Of a stretch of DNA of 64,000 nucleotides, positions 7,677 through 17,833 are shown piece after piece (position 1 is the first letter of the stretch; each line of letters begins with the position of its first letter). The DNA comes from Desulfomonile sp963700305 (lineage in GTDB: Bacteria > Desulfobacterota > Desulfomonilia > Desulfomonilales > Desulfomonilaceae), in assembly GCA_963700305.1 (NCBI GenBank), contig CAVOXB010000012.1, positions 210,666-274,665 of the forward strand, read 5' to 3'. A program made the position numbers and the translations under genes. The notes below the pieces were generated by a model. That model ran no database searches. It was not told where the DNA came from and saw only the letters and a program-made list of their open reading frames with translations.

Positions 7677-9167
7677 TCAAAAATAAATGGAGAATCGATT
7701 CCAGCGAGCCTGCAGCCGCTGAGAGATGGTGTCAAAGAGGTTGGTTCGCTCTGTTTCTATTTTGCCGATGCCTTTCATGCCTACCTTTGCATGGCCGGTT
7801 CCGCTGGAAAAAAGCCCTCTTACTCGGTACACAGTCCCCAAGCGAGGCAGCACCTCAGCAACCGGAGCCACTTCTGCAACGGTAACTCCGTATCCCTTAC
7901 CGGGTTCTGTGTTCAGGTAAAGGAATGCGTTCTGGCCCTTCCGCACGAGGCTTATTTTTTCTTCCGGCACATAGATTTCGGCCCACAGTTCGCCAGGTAT
8001 AGCAATTTCGCAGAATGTCTCCCCTGCCCTGAACTTCTTGCCTACAAAGCTGTCCACTTCCTTTGTCGACACAATGCCCGAAACCGGCGCCCTTATTTCC
8101 AAAAATTGCGCTTTCCACTGAAGATATTTCAACTCTTCCCACGCGCTTTTGCGTTTGAGCTCAACCAGTTGGCTTTCCGCAAGCTTCGCGGGCTCCAGAC
8201 CGGACTCTCTTCTTAGGAGCATGGCTTCCTTGGTTAACAGGTCAAAACGTCGGTCAGTAGTTCTGATCTCATGGTCAAGCTCTCGTCTGTCCAGGAACGC
8301 GATAACCTGATCTTTCGCAACCGAAGAGCCTTCCTTGACATTGATCTTCTCCACCAGCCCGTCGGTTTTCACGAAGGCCACATGCTTGTCGCGCGGGACC
8401 AGTTCCGCCTCGCCGCCGACAGTGTGGACCACCGGAACTACAAATAGTAACACTGCTCCGGCGAAAAACAAAAAAAGTGACAAGATCAAAGCCTTGGCAA
8501 GTCTAGTCGACCGACGTGCTGACTCCCCTTCTGGGGATACGAGCGCTTCAAGCGCAGGTTTCTCCTTGAAGAGCCATTTTTCCGTAAGCGCCGCGCCGAA
8601 AAAGGGGGCCACACCGAGCAGAGTGAGGACCTGCACTTCATTGGGAACGCTCTTCTCTTCGAATTCCATCAGAAGGTGACCCACTAATCGCTTGTTGTGA
8701 ATGAGCGGTACACATAGAAGAAAAGAGCATCCGGAAAGCTCCATGTAAGAAAGCAATCGCTCCCGAGATTCGCGAGGAAGCTCTTCATCGGAAAGGGAAA
8801 CTGTCTCAGCTTCTCGCGCGAGCCAGATGCCTTTACGCACCTTTTTAATATGTTTGGCCAGATCGCTTACGGCTTTGTAAACGGTAGATTTTGTGGAGAG
8901 AATCGGCTGATTGGCAGCTGCAACGAACTGAGATTTCCCCCCGAGATGCGTGACAAGCAATGCCCGGTCGAACTCCACGAGGGCCCTGATATCGTTGGTG
9001 AGCATGAAGAAGAGCTCGTCCAAAGAATCGGCTTCTATGGCACGTCTGGAGAATTCCAACCCTAAAGCAAGGGCCCTTTGCTTTAGGTCGTCCGATTGCG
9101 GCGGCGCAGACTGAGACTTTTGAACATCGATATCTGATTGCGTTTTGGACATCTCATTCTGAGACAT
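7677..9167 (-). CDS. GAF-domain-fused HlyD-type membrane adaptor
   Basis: This is a 496-residue inner-membrane protein. Residues about 45-200 form a GAF domain (FDRALLVTHLGG, SGCSFLLCVPLIHNKRLVGH). One membrane helix follows at about 225-247, then a periplasmic HlyD-like adaptor with the first lipoyl half (KTDGLVEKINVKEGSSVAKD), a short coiled coil, the second half (IRAPVSGIVSTKEVDSFVG) and a barrel ending VGMKGIGKIETER. Having a cytoplasmic signal domain on an export adaptor is uncommon and suggests that export responds to a small ligand or redox state. It lies 13 bp downstream of the M50-HlyD gene on the same strand and is very probably its partner. Its 3' end is close to IS110 copy A. Confidence 0.85.
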   Translation of the reverse strand: MSQNEMSKTQSDIDVQKSQSAPPQSDDLKQRALALGLEFSRRAIEADSLDELFFMLTNDIRALVEFDRALLVTHLGGKSQFVAAANQPILSTKSTVYKAVSDLAKHIKKVRKGIWLAREAETVSLSDEELPRESRERLLSYMELSGCSFLLCVPLIHNKRLVGHLLMEFEEKSVPNEVQVLTLLGVAPFFGAALTEKWLFKEKPALEALVSPEGESARRSTRLAKALILSLFLFFAGAVLLFVVPVVHTVGGEAELVPRDKHVAFVKTDGLVEKINVKEGSSVAKDQVIAFLDRRELDHEIRTTDRRFDLLTKEAMLLRRESGLEPAKLAESQLVELKRKSAWEELKYLQWKAQFLEIRAPVSGIVSTKEVDSFVGKKFRAGETFCEIAIPGELWAEIYVPEEKISLVRKGQNAFLYLNTEPGKGYGVTVAEVAPVAEVLPRLGTVYRVRGLFSSGTGHAKVGMKGIGKIETERTNLFDTISQRLQARWNRFSIYF

Positions 9168-9180
9168 GCGGACTCCGGAT

Positions 9181-11296
9181 CTAAAAAAGGGATTCTCTGT
9201 TGAACGCCCTGAGCAAGCTATCGAACAGGCGAACAGCGACGCTTCCCGTGGACACTGAGATCGCCATGCGGCCGGTCATTCCCAAGGAAATGTCATTCTC
9301 AGAGTTGAGCACGTGTACTGAACAATCGTATAGAGCTTCCAGCGGAGCGTCCCGCCGCTGTTCATTCTTGATCTCAGTGGCAACTTCGCCTCCAAAACGG
9401 CTCGAGAATGGCGAGTTGCGCAGGTCCGCTTCACTATAGGGATTCACTGAATCTATTTTATTCATCAGGAACTTCCCTGTCCCCACCGGGAGCCATATCT
9501 CCACAGACTGGCCTTGAAGCACGTGGTGGATGTCTGAGGCAGGGACGAGGGCGTGGACCACGCAGTCTCGAGCAGACTGCACTTCTCCGACCACTACGCC
9601 CTCTCCGGGCTGGAATCCGGGCTGCATGGAAGGATTAAGATTCGTGACCACTCCGTCGAAAGGCGCTATGATACTCCCTTGAGCCAAACTGACCTGTTCC
9701 TGCAAGTGCCGTATTTCGTCCGCGGTTTGGCGCAATTCCACTTCCTTCCCCTCGTTCTTGGCCCGGAGCTTGTCATCCACCGCAAAAATTTGAATCTCTT
9801 TCTCCACTATGCTCCGCTGAATTTCTTTCTGTCGCAATTTCAATTCCAGCTGTGTTACGTCCAACTTGAAAAGGAGCTGGCCCTGCTGCACAGTGGAACC
9901 CTCGCGGATCATGACGTCGCTCACGAACGTGTGCAGGGGAACCGTGAGCTTCTGAACTTTCTGGGAACCCACGAAACACGGATATACCGATTTGGACGAC
10001 CACGGCACGAACAATACAATCAGGAGTACAGGCAAGAATCCCGACGAACGCCGTGACACCACGAGGTTTCGGCTTGAAGTTGCTCCGATTCATATACATC
10101 GATTGGAGGCCCATCCACACAGGTCGCAGAATAAACAGTCCTATTGCCAGAGCGGCCAAGACGATGCCCAAAAGTTTGTCGAAACGATAATATACAGCCA
10201 CAGCGATGCCAAGATACAGTGAAATCCGGTAGAGAAAAGCACTTATCCCGTAAACCGTGAAAATAGTCTCATCTTTGTGTGTCTTAGCGGGATTCGTCAC
10301 CAAATCGTTGCCCATTACTCGATTCAGAAATAGGTATTTAACATATTTCAATGAATTGGCAGCCAGATTTGGCATGTCCATGAAATCGATGAGCATAAAG
10401 TAGCCATCGAACTTCAGAAGGGGGTTCCCGTTGAAGAGCACCGTAGAAACGAACGAAACCGCCATGAGATAGAATGCGAGCGAATTCACTAGGCCGGGTT
10501 GAGAAAAATACCAGATGTACGTTGAAATCACCGCCATCGCCGCTTCGGCTATGATCCCCGCAGCGCTGATCGCCGCTCGCTGCTTCCGATCTGCAAGTTG
10601 CCACGCGTCTGTGGTGTTACAATAAAGACAAGGAAAGAATATGAGAAACGCTACCCCCATTTCCGGCACACGCAATCCGAAGCCTTTGGCCGCGTATGCG
10701 TGAGCGAATTCGTGGACGAGCTTTGTGAGCGCAATGGTTATCCACAGAAAAAGGACGTTTTCCCAATTGAAGAAGAATAGGTAATCCAACTCCATTCTGG
10801 GGAGTCCGGAAATTATGAGATACACAGATCCCACAGCCGCCAGAGCCGTAGCGTATCCTGTCCATTTGTTGGCGAGCAATTTGAAGACCCACAGAGTCCG
10901 CTCGAGGAACCTGTCGGGGTTCAGCAGCGGAATAAAAAGAAAGTACACACTGGAAAGAAACTTCGTTTTTTGTGCCTTCTGCAGTCGTTGCTTCATATAT
11001 TGCTGCATCTGTGCCGTGCTGAACTTTGTTCCCATGAGAAGGCCCAACTGGGCCGCGTTTCCCACAATCAAACGTGCGTCAGCCAACGAATAATAGTGCC
11101 CCAATCCTTTGAGTCTTTCGACGGCTTTCTCTATTGTGACGGTTCCATCAAGGCTCTTGAGCAATGTCAACTCGTAAATGGAGAGGCGGAAAAACTTGTC
11201 TGAAAGCGGGTCTTTCAAAACGAGTCGGGTTTTGCCTCCAGGTTCGTCCAGGTTATGCAGGATGAGATCAACGCGGAATTTGGGACAAGCTTCCAT
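9181..11296 (-). pseudogene. M50 zinc metallopeptidase - HlyD adaptor fusion, frameshifted
   Basis: Two overlapping frames make one protein. The first (9773-11296) has a 90-residue soluble N-terminal domain, then membrane helices with the M50/site-2-protease zinc motif HEFAH (residues 195-199) and the third-ligand motif NPLLKFDG (291-298). Around 10030-10060 the frame shifts. The C-terminal half (9181-10062) is an HlyD-like adaptor with lipoyl halves FVSDVMIREGSTVQQGQLLF and IIAPFDGVVTNLNP and a barrel ending LGMTGRMAIS. Repaired length is about 705 residues. Peptidase M50-HlyD fusions are known as membrane components of export systems in which peptide processing and secretion may be coupled. 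It forms a unit with the GAF-HlyD gene. The single shift may be an assembly error, since both halves keep all motifs. Confidence 0.8.
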
Positions 11297-11581
11297 TGCC
11301 TTCGTCTGGGAATACGACAGGTAGGATGTACGGTCGCAGGCGCCGTCTGTATTCTGCAGCCGCTCAAGTATTTCAGGCCCTCAGTTTATCTACCATTGCA
11401 GGCAAGTCAAGGCTGCAAATCAATGTCGCAGCAATTGTGCTCATCGCACCGAAAGGTGTAGAATGCGCTGAGAGCAATTGTCAGCGCTGCTGCGTCGGGG
11501 CGCCACAGATCAAGAACAGCACAGGACCATTTTGTATTTCTTTGTCCATCCCATCTGGGCATTTCTTGGCGATAAGTCACC
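11297..11581. other. divergent intergenic region between M50-HlyD and ScmC-like genes
   Basis: These 285 bases separate two divergently oriented genes and should contain both promoters. Open frames here are short and unlike known proteins. I see no PqqD-like gene, which would be expected beside a ScmC-type gene. Confidence 0.5.
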
Positions 11582-12539
11582 ATGATGACAAGATTCCTGA
11601 GCAAAATTTCATATACTTTGCGATTGGATGATCGCTGCCGCGTGGAACCTCTCCGCCACGATTGGCGCTGCAGAATGGCTTGAGCGCTTTGCATCGGCAT
11701 TAGGGCTGCCGCATGGGAATAAGCATGGTTTTCCGCAGATCAAGTTCATTCGGGGGGCCGGAGATGTGCAGCCTCCCAATGATCCACCGTGGCCCGCTGA
11801 CCTGGCAGAAATTGCGGCTCTGACGGCTCAAGGATGGAAATCATACCACCGCGGTTTGGTCAGATTCTGGACGCTTCCCTCCGGGAGCAAGCTTGTCTGC
11901 GAACTCTTGAACTCACATGCTCACAAGCTTGACATACTCATGATGGGCCAGGCCCTGGAGCCGCTACATCAGAAGGCAATGGAGTTGCAAGGAGTCCCTA
12001 TTCACGGTGCTCTCGTGGCCCTGGGCGGACAAGCAGTAGTGCTCGCCGGCGCAAATGACGCTGGAAAGACTACGTGCTGTCAGCGTCTCCCGGAGCGATG
12101 GGATGTGCTCTGCGATGACGAGACTTTGGTGCTCCGAGGAAATGAAGGGTGCTTCTTCGCTCACCCGTTCCCCACTTGGAGCGATCACTTTCAGTTGCGT
12201 TCGGGGCTGAGATGCGATGTGAGCCGTCGTGTGCCGCTCTCTGCCATTTTCTTTCTTCAGAAGTCGGCCACAGTGCAGGTAGTGCCGATTGGAAAGGGGC
12301 AAGCCGCAGCCCGCATAAGTGAATCGGCCGGCCAGACGTCGTTTGGACGAGCTCCTGGTCTCGAACCATATGAAAAACGGCGGCGAAGGAAGAGCCTCTT
12401 TGAAAATGGGTGCGATCTTGCCCTCACTGTCCCTACGTTTAACCTTCGTTTCAATCTGGCAGGAAACTTCTGGGAGCAAATCGAGCAGATCCTATCTGAT
12501 TTGCAGGAAGTCTCTTTTCCGAATTCGATGCTCGAGTAA
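11582..12539 (+). pseudogene. scmC: ScmC-like (HPr-kinase-like P-loop) peptide-cassette protein, N-terminal frameshift
   Basis: The main frame (11628-12539, about 300 codons) has a P-loop GANDAGKTTCC preceded by VPIHGALVALGGQAVVLAG and followed by RWDVLCDDETLVL. This is the layout of HprK-like P-loop proteins and of the SynChlorMet cassette protein ScmC. The natural N terminus seems to start at the double ATG at 11582/11585 (MMTRFLSKISYTLRLDDRCR); frame 2 joins frame 3 near 11640, where dropping one base gives RCRWNLSATIGAAEWLERFA. ScmC-type proteins occur with a PqqD-like protein and two radical SAM/SPASM enzymes that are thought to modify a peptide. No such enzymes lie in this window. The call rests on motif order and memory of the family. 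Confidence 0.6.
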
Positions 12540-13043
12540 CTGCAGTGAAGATATAAACTCACGCCCCGAAGACCCTCCGGCGTTACCTCTTAATTTATGA
12601 GCTTAGTGGTTACAGCGACGGTGTTCAGCGAAAGCAGATGTGCACTAAAAGTGGCATCAAGTTTGCTGTCCTCAAATGAAGTTGACAATTTTCATCGGAT
12701 ATATGTATTGTAGAATACGGGTTGATTATTGCTTGCCATCACAAAAGAGACGAAAATCGTCTCTTGATGTCAATCTTTTGGACAACACTTGTTTCACTGA
12801 AATCAGCACGTTAGAGGATAAACTGCTCCGATGTGACAATCTGCGTCCAACTGTCTACGGATTGGGCGGTCACGCGTGGATGCAAGACGCCGAAAAAAGG
12901 GGAGTAGGCTTCGTCCTTATTGTGGCATACTAGTTGCTTAGAATTCAGCGGGGGTAGTATACCCGAACCCCGGATTCCTGAAGGCTTCTCGACGCGAAAA
13001 TGTGAGGATCACGACACTGTTCGTTGATCCTTTGGAGGTGGTT
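12540..13043. other. intergenic, AT-rich, with one hairpin
   Basis: No convincing gene is present; an 85-codon frame at 12676-12933 has no family resemblance. A compact hairpin lies at 12745-12765. The last part before 13044 should hold the promoter and leader of the giant surface-protein gene. Confidence 0.5.
12745..12765 (+). terminator. possible terminator hairpin after the ScmC-like gene
   Basis: AAGAGACGA and TCGTCTCTT form a perfect 9-bp stem with an AAA loop. A loose T-rich stretch follows (GATGTCAATCTTTT). It lies 206 bases after the ScmC-like stop, so it could end that transcript or act as an operator. Confidence 0.4.
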
Positions 13044-16000
13044 ATGAGAGCACGGAGCCGCGAAAGATTCCAGTTCTCCGCGCCCGAAATTATATTGGAA
13101 GCGCTCGAAGAGCGCATAGTGCTTGACGCTACGGTAGACCAACACCCGCAGGACCATGCGGACAGTTCCGCGATCTCCAATGCAAATACGGCAGTCAGCG
13201 ACCCTGCCGCGGCTGGAGCGGTGTCTGGAGCGGGTGGGGCCGCTGGTGCGGCGGCTCAGACGGAAACTCCTCAGAATTCTCCCGGTCATGTGTTTCAGCA
13301 GAATCTAAGCGTAGTTCTCATTTCCAACGCGATCGATCAAATTGAAGCAGTCTCCCACGCTGCAGCGGATGGATCGAAGGTTATCGTGTACGATGCCCAG
13401 AAGGACAATCTGAGTACTGTCACTGCGATGCTTGACAATGTGGTAAATTCCACCGGCCAAAAAATCGGGGCCCTGGCCATTGTTGATCACGGCACAGGCG
13501 GCGTAGTCAAGATAGGCGTGGACCAGATAGGTTCTCAGAAACATCTTCAAGTTTGTTTCAGGCCTCGAGGCCCTGGGGAAAGACCTTTCCGAGAATGCTC
13601 AAATCGAGTTTTTCGGATGCTCAGTGGCACAAGGAGCAGAAGGACAAGCTCTAATTAACCAAATAGCGTCGTACACGCACGCGGTGGTCTTTGCCAGCAC
13701 CGATGCCACTGGTGGAAACTCTTCGGATTGGACTCTGGAATACTCCTCCCAGCCTGGGGCAACCATCGTGCCGCTCATATCGGCAGATGCGATCTCCCCG
13801 TCGGATTCTGTGCTTATCTTTTCCGGATATCCCCCGATCGACAATCTGGCGACTTGCTACCAGGTACTTCAGCGCACTCGATTCCTTGGATCCGAGGTCA
13901 GTGCAAACGCAATATTCTTACACGGAAGTGTGGACTTTCACCCTTACTGCCCCGACAGTCGTAACGATCGGTATGCAGACAATTCACCCGGAGTTAAGCC
14001 ATGGACAGGCAGGATTCGTGGATTGCTGGCTTGACTATTACAGCGGGTCCACCCCTAACACGGCCAACAGAATAACCTTCATGGACGACTGGATTGGCCC
14101 AGGGACTACACAGGTGCCCGATTGGTCCGGGAATGACTCATTGCCCGTTTACGGCTCAGCTTATGGAGTGAGTCTTGCGGCAGGCACATACTGTATTCAG
14201 GCCACTAGTTGGAACGACCATGCTACTCGGCCGCAATACGACCTCGTGACTGGTGGGTACTACCTTCTCTCCAATGTGGAGCTGACCTATGCCGCCGGTC
14301 ACTATGAGACTCCCCCCACTTCGCAGCCAATACCGGATCCACCTGTCCAGCCGGTAAACTTCACCCCGGCCTATACGTACGACATTCATTCGTATTTTAC
14401 CGACCCACAAGGGGATGCCCTGACGTATCAGCTAGGTAATATCGATTATGTGGGTGGCCTTGCACTCAGCGGCCTGACCATAAATTCTACGACCGGTGTG
14501 GTGACGTTTACGAGTTCTAATGGTGCCAGCGGATCGGTGGAAGTACAGGTGCGGGCTGTTGATGGAGACCTTGCCTCCACTTACGAGACCTTTGTCTTCT
14601 CTGTGAAGCCCGCATACAGCATCCCTTCCGTGGATGACGCGAGCCTCACGGTTGCCCAAAATGGATCAATCAACTTTCAGGTTATAGGTTATGATCCGGA
14701 CACGCACCCGACCAACCAGGTGAGTTTTTCGACACTCACCAATTACGGTCCGCTCCACGGCAGCCTCACAACGACTGACACCCCACACTATGACGCTGTC
14801 GGAAAGTCACTACTACCAGACTTTCACTTACACTCCGACTGCGGGCTATTGGGGACAGGACAGTTTTCAATTCACACTCTCCACACCTGGTGGGACATGG
14901 AAAGGGTTTGCTACTGCAGGGAACAATATCGGAATAGCTTCCGACAACGGTAATACTTATGACGTGGCTCTGGTGGATATCAATGCGGACGGGGCATTGG
15001 ATCTGCTGGCGGCCAACTCAAACAATGCAGCTGCTCAACACAACTATTTTTACCTCAACAGCGGCTCTGGCTCCTTGAGGGATGGCGTCAACATGGAGCT
15101 GATAGCCGGCCCCACAGGTGACTCTGTCGGCATAGCGACTGGAGATCTTAACGGCGACGGTTACCTCGACGCTGTGGTGAGAAACGGGTTGTCCACTGGG
15201 ACATCTTCGCAGGCCGACGTCGTTTACCTCTGGGATGATACGGCTCATGCGTTTAATCCGGTCACCACGCTTACAAAATCCGCGGCACAGAGCAGAGGGG
15301 ATATAGCGCTCGGAGACTTCGATGGGGATGGCGATCTGGATATCGTCCGGGTGTTCGGCACCACTATCGCCAACGAAATCTTCTGGAACAACGGAAACGG
15401 CACGTTCAATGCCACACCCTCGGCGCTTCCTGCCACTACAGGGACCAGTTACACCTGCGCGACCGGAGACTTCAACGGCGACGGGTACGTCGACATCTTT
15501 GTGGGAAAATCAGGAGCCGGGGAAAACCATTACGTGTACTTCAACGACGGAACAGGGACCTTCACCTCTGGAAATGCCAAAGCACTTCCTGCTGCAAATA
15601 ATGGTCTTGCGTCTGATTGTGCGGTGGGTGACGTAGATCGCGATGGAGACCTGGATATCGTAGTTTCTCGTGGCACCACGGGTAACGGGTACGGCAATTA
15701 CTTCTACAAGAACAACGGAAACACCTCAGGTTACACTAACTGGGCGGCGGCGAGCGCTATAAGCGGCGATACACGCCAGAGCTTGGGAATATGTCTTGCC
15801 GATGTGGACCGAGATGGGGACCTTGATGCCATAACCGCCAACTATAATCAACGCGTCAGGCTATATCTTTTTGATAGCGGCCAATTTCAGAATGGTTCCA
15901 ACATCAGCAGCGGCAACCTCAACGCTCTGAGCTGCACAACCGGAGACGTGGACGGTGACGGCGACCTTGACTTGGTCGTGGGAATTAACACTGCACGGAA

Positions 16001-17471
16001 CCAGATTTTCTACAATATGGGATTCAACGCTGGAACAACGACGCCCTGGCATCAAGCAGAGCCTGCAAAGGTATCCATCCTGGTGAATCCCGTTGTCAAC
16101 TGGAGCTTCGAGAATGCCTCGCCATATTCCAACTGGGCCATGAACGAGACTTACGAGACTCCCACGCCTCCCGCGTACATTCTGCCCGAGTACGGCACCT
16201 TTGGCATTGTGACCAATCAACCTGGGGGAACGACCATTCATTTTGGCGACGTGATACACGACTATTACCTTAGCGGCAACGATCAGGAACAGTTTTCACT
16301 TAACTTGGTGACCGCTATTCCCGGCGTTCCAGGGGTCACTGTTCAAGGGAGCGAGAGCGCTCACACGGCTGTGATCCTGAGTGGTGGGCTCCGAGATGCC
16401 ACTCTCACGCAGACCTTTACCATCGCGCGAGACCAGTATCTTAAAGGTCTCGAACTGCAGTTCGATCTTTCGTATTGGAACCCGAATCTGTATCAGCCGG
16501 ACGGCCAGGAGTTCACAGCTACCCAGTTCGTTGAGGTTTATCTGTACGATACGACCAGCGGCTCGCCAACTCCAATCTGGCATACCGCAAACGGGGTGGA
16601 CAGCTCTGTAGTAGGAACGATGAAACATTATTCGCTCAAATTGGGGGCTACGGATCCACTGGTGTCGAAGATTGCAAGTACCGGCGCCCAATTGGGTGTG
16701 AAATTACATGTCAGTGGTATGGACTGGTACCTTGATGCGGCCATCGATGATGTCAAGCTCGTGCCGACTCGTAAGGGCTGGGCCCTCGGGACCGCCTCAC
16801 CTCAACCCCCTGAGTTGTTGATGGCGACGGCAGACACGGGCTCAGGGAGTGCCGCAGAGGCGTCAGTCCTTACCTCCGCAATGGCCTATGACACGCTTTC
16901 CGCGTCCCAGACGGGCGCTGATTCCTCATTGTCGATACTGACGTCCACACGCGGGGCCAGTGATCTATCCCTCTTGAGCGTACTTGACAGCGCTAGTAGC
17001 GGGGGCACTTCGGTGGCTACGGGCTCGGGAACGATTGTTTCAGGAGCTTCTTTCTCTGGGGGCATGGCCATTGATGTCACAGGCACTGACTCATATGCTC
17101 CGAGCGCTATTGACGCCAATCCCACGCCTGCAGATCAATCAGTCGTTGCTTTATCGAATGACTCAGACGTCACAGGCTCGGATGCAGTTGCTAGCGCACC
17201 GGGTTCGTCAGATATTTTGCTCGCAAACGATCCCCCGAGCGTTCAAGCATCCGTGACTGGCGAAGGTGTTCCGACCAAGAATTTCGATTTGCGGACAGCT
17301 TTCGCCTTTGATCTTGCTAGCGTGAGCGCTTTTGACGTGCTCGACACGAGCATTGGAACCGGCACGCCTCTTCCTGGGATGGAGACGAGAGACCTGCTTG
17401 CGAAGATTCAGTCTGGGGCGTCTGCTGCAGTGAGCATGGACGCGATAAGGCTTACGGACTTCCTTATCTAG
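13044..17471 (+). pseudogene. giant secreted DUF4347 / FG-GAP repeat surface protein, three frameshifts
   Basis: The best start is ATG 13044, with GGAGG five bases upstream. The N terminus carries LEALEERIVLDA (residues 18-29), the LEPR-XLL-like signature of very large exported proteins. A DUF4347 domain follows (LSTVTAMLDNVV, VDHGTGGVVKIG, then FGCSVAQGAEGQALINQIA, ASTDATGG). Next come a PPC/Ig-like region (TFTLTAPTVVTIGMQT) and at least seven FG-GAP/VCBS calcium-binding repeats (GDLNGDGYLDAVV, GDFDGDGDLDIVR, GDVDGDGDLDLVV). The C-terminal 230 residues are Ser/Ala-rich. The protein runs through frames 3, 1, 2 and 3, with shifts near 13540, 13870 and 14790; the last part (14790-17471) alone is 893 codons. 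Repaired length is about 1475 residues. It is probably the substrate of the exporter at 7677-11296. Confidence 0.85.
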
Positions 17472-17833
17472 AAATCCAACCCATCCGTAAACAAATTCCG
17501 GTATGGGAGACTGCACCATACTGGAACTTTGTTAGAACCGCTTGATCCCATGTAGAGTTATTGTGGTTCTCGATGACTTTTGTGGAGATTTGCGGAAGAC
17601 ATTTTCGCCCGTGGGTTGTCCACATTGAAGAAAGATCCGACCTTTGGACTGGCGCAACATCACGGCTAATACCAACATTCATGGCCGGGAAAGGCCACAA
17701 CGAATTATGAAAATTTGGAGCTAGTGACATCCCGGGCTTCATCCGGGGTTGGGTTTTGTCTGAAGCGGTTTTGTTCGGGGAACATGATATTCTCTTCTTA
17801 AATGACAACCACATCGTTTAAGGAGTGTCTACC
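17472..17833. other. putative non-coding left end of the second IS110 element
   Basis: These 362 bases lie between the surface-protein stop and an IS110-family transposase start. No gene is seen. By analogy with other IS110 elements, part of it is expected to be the left end and to encode a guide RNA; the left boundary cannot be fixed without a second copy. Confidence 0.4.
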
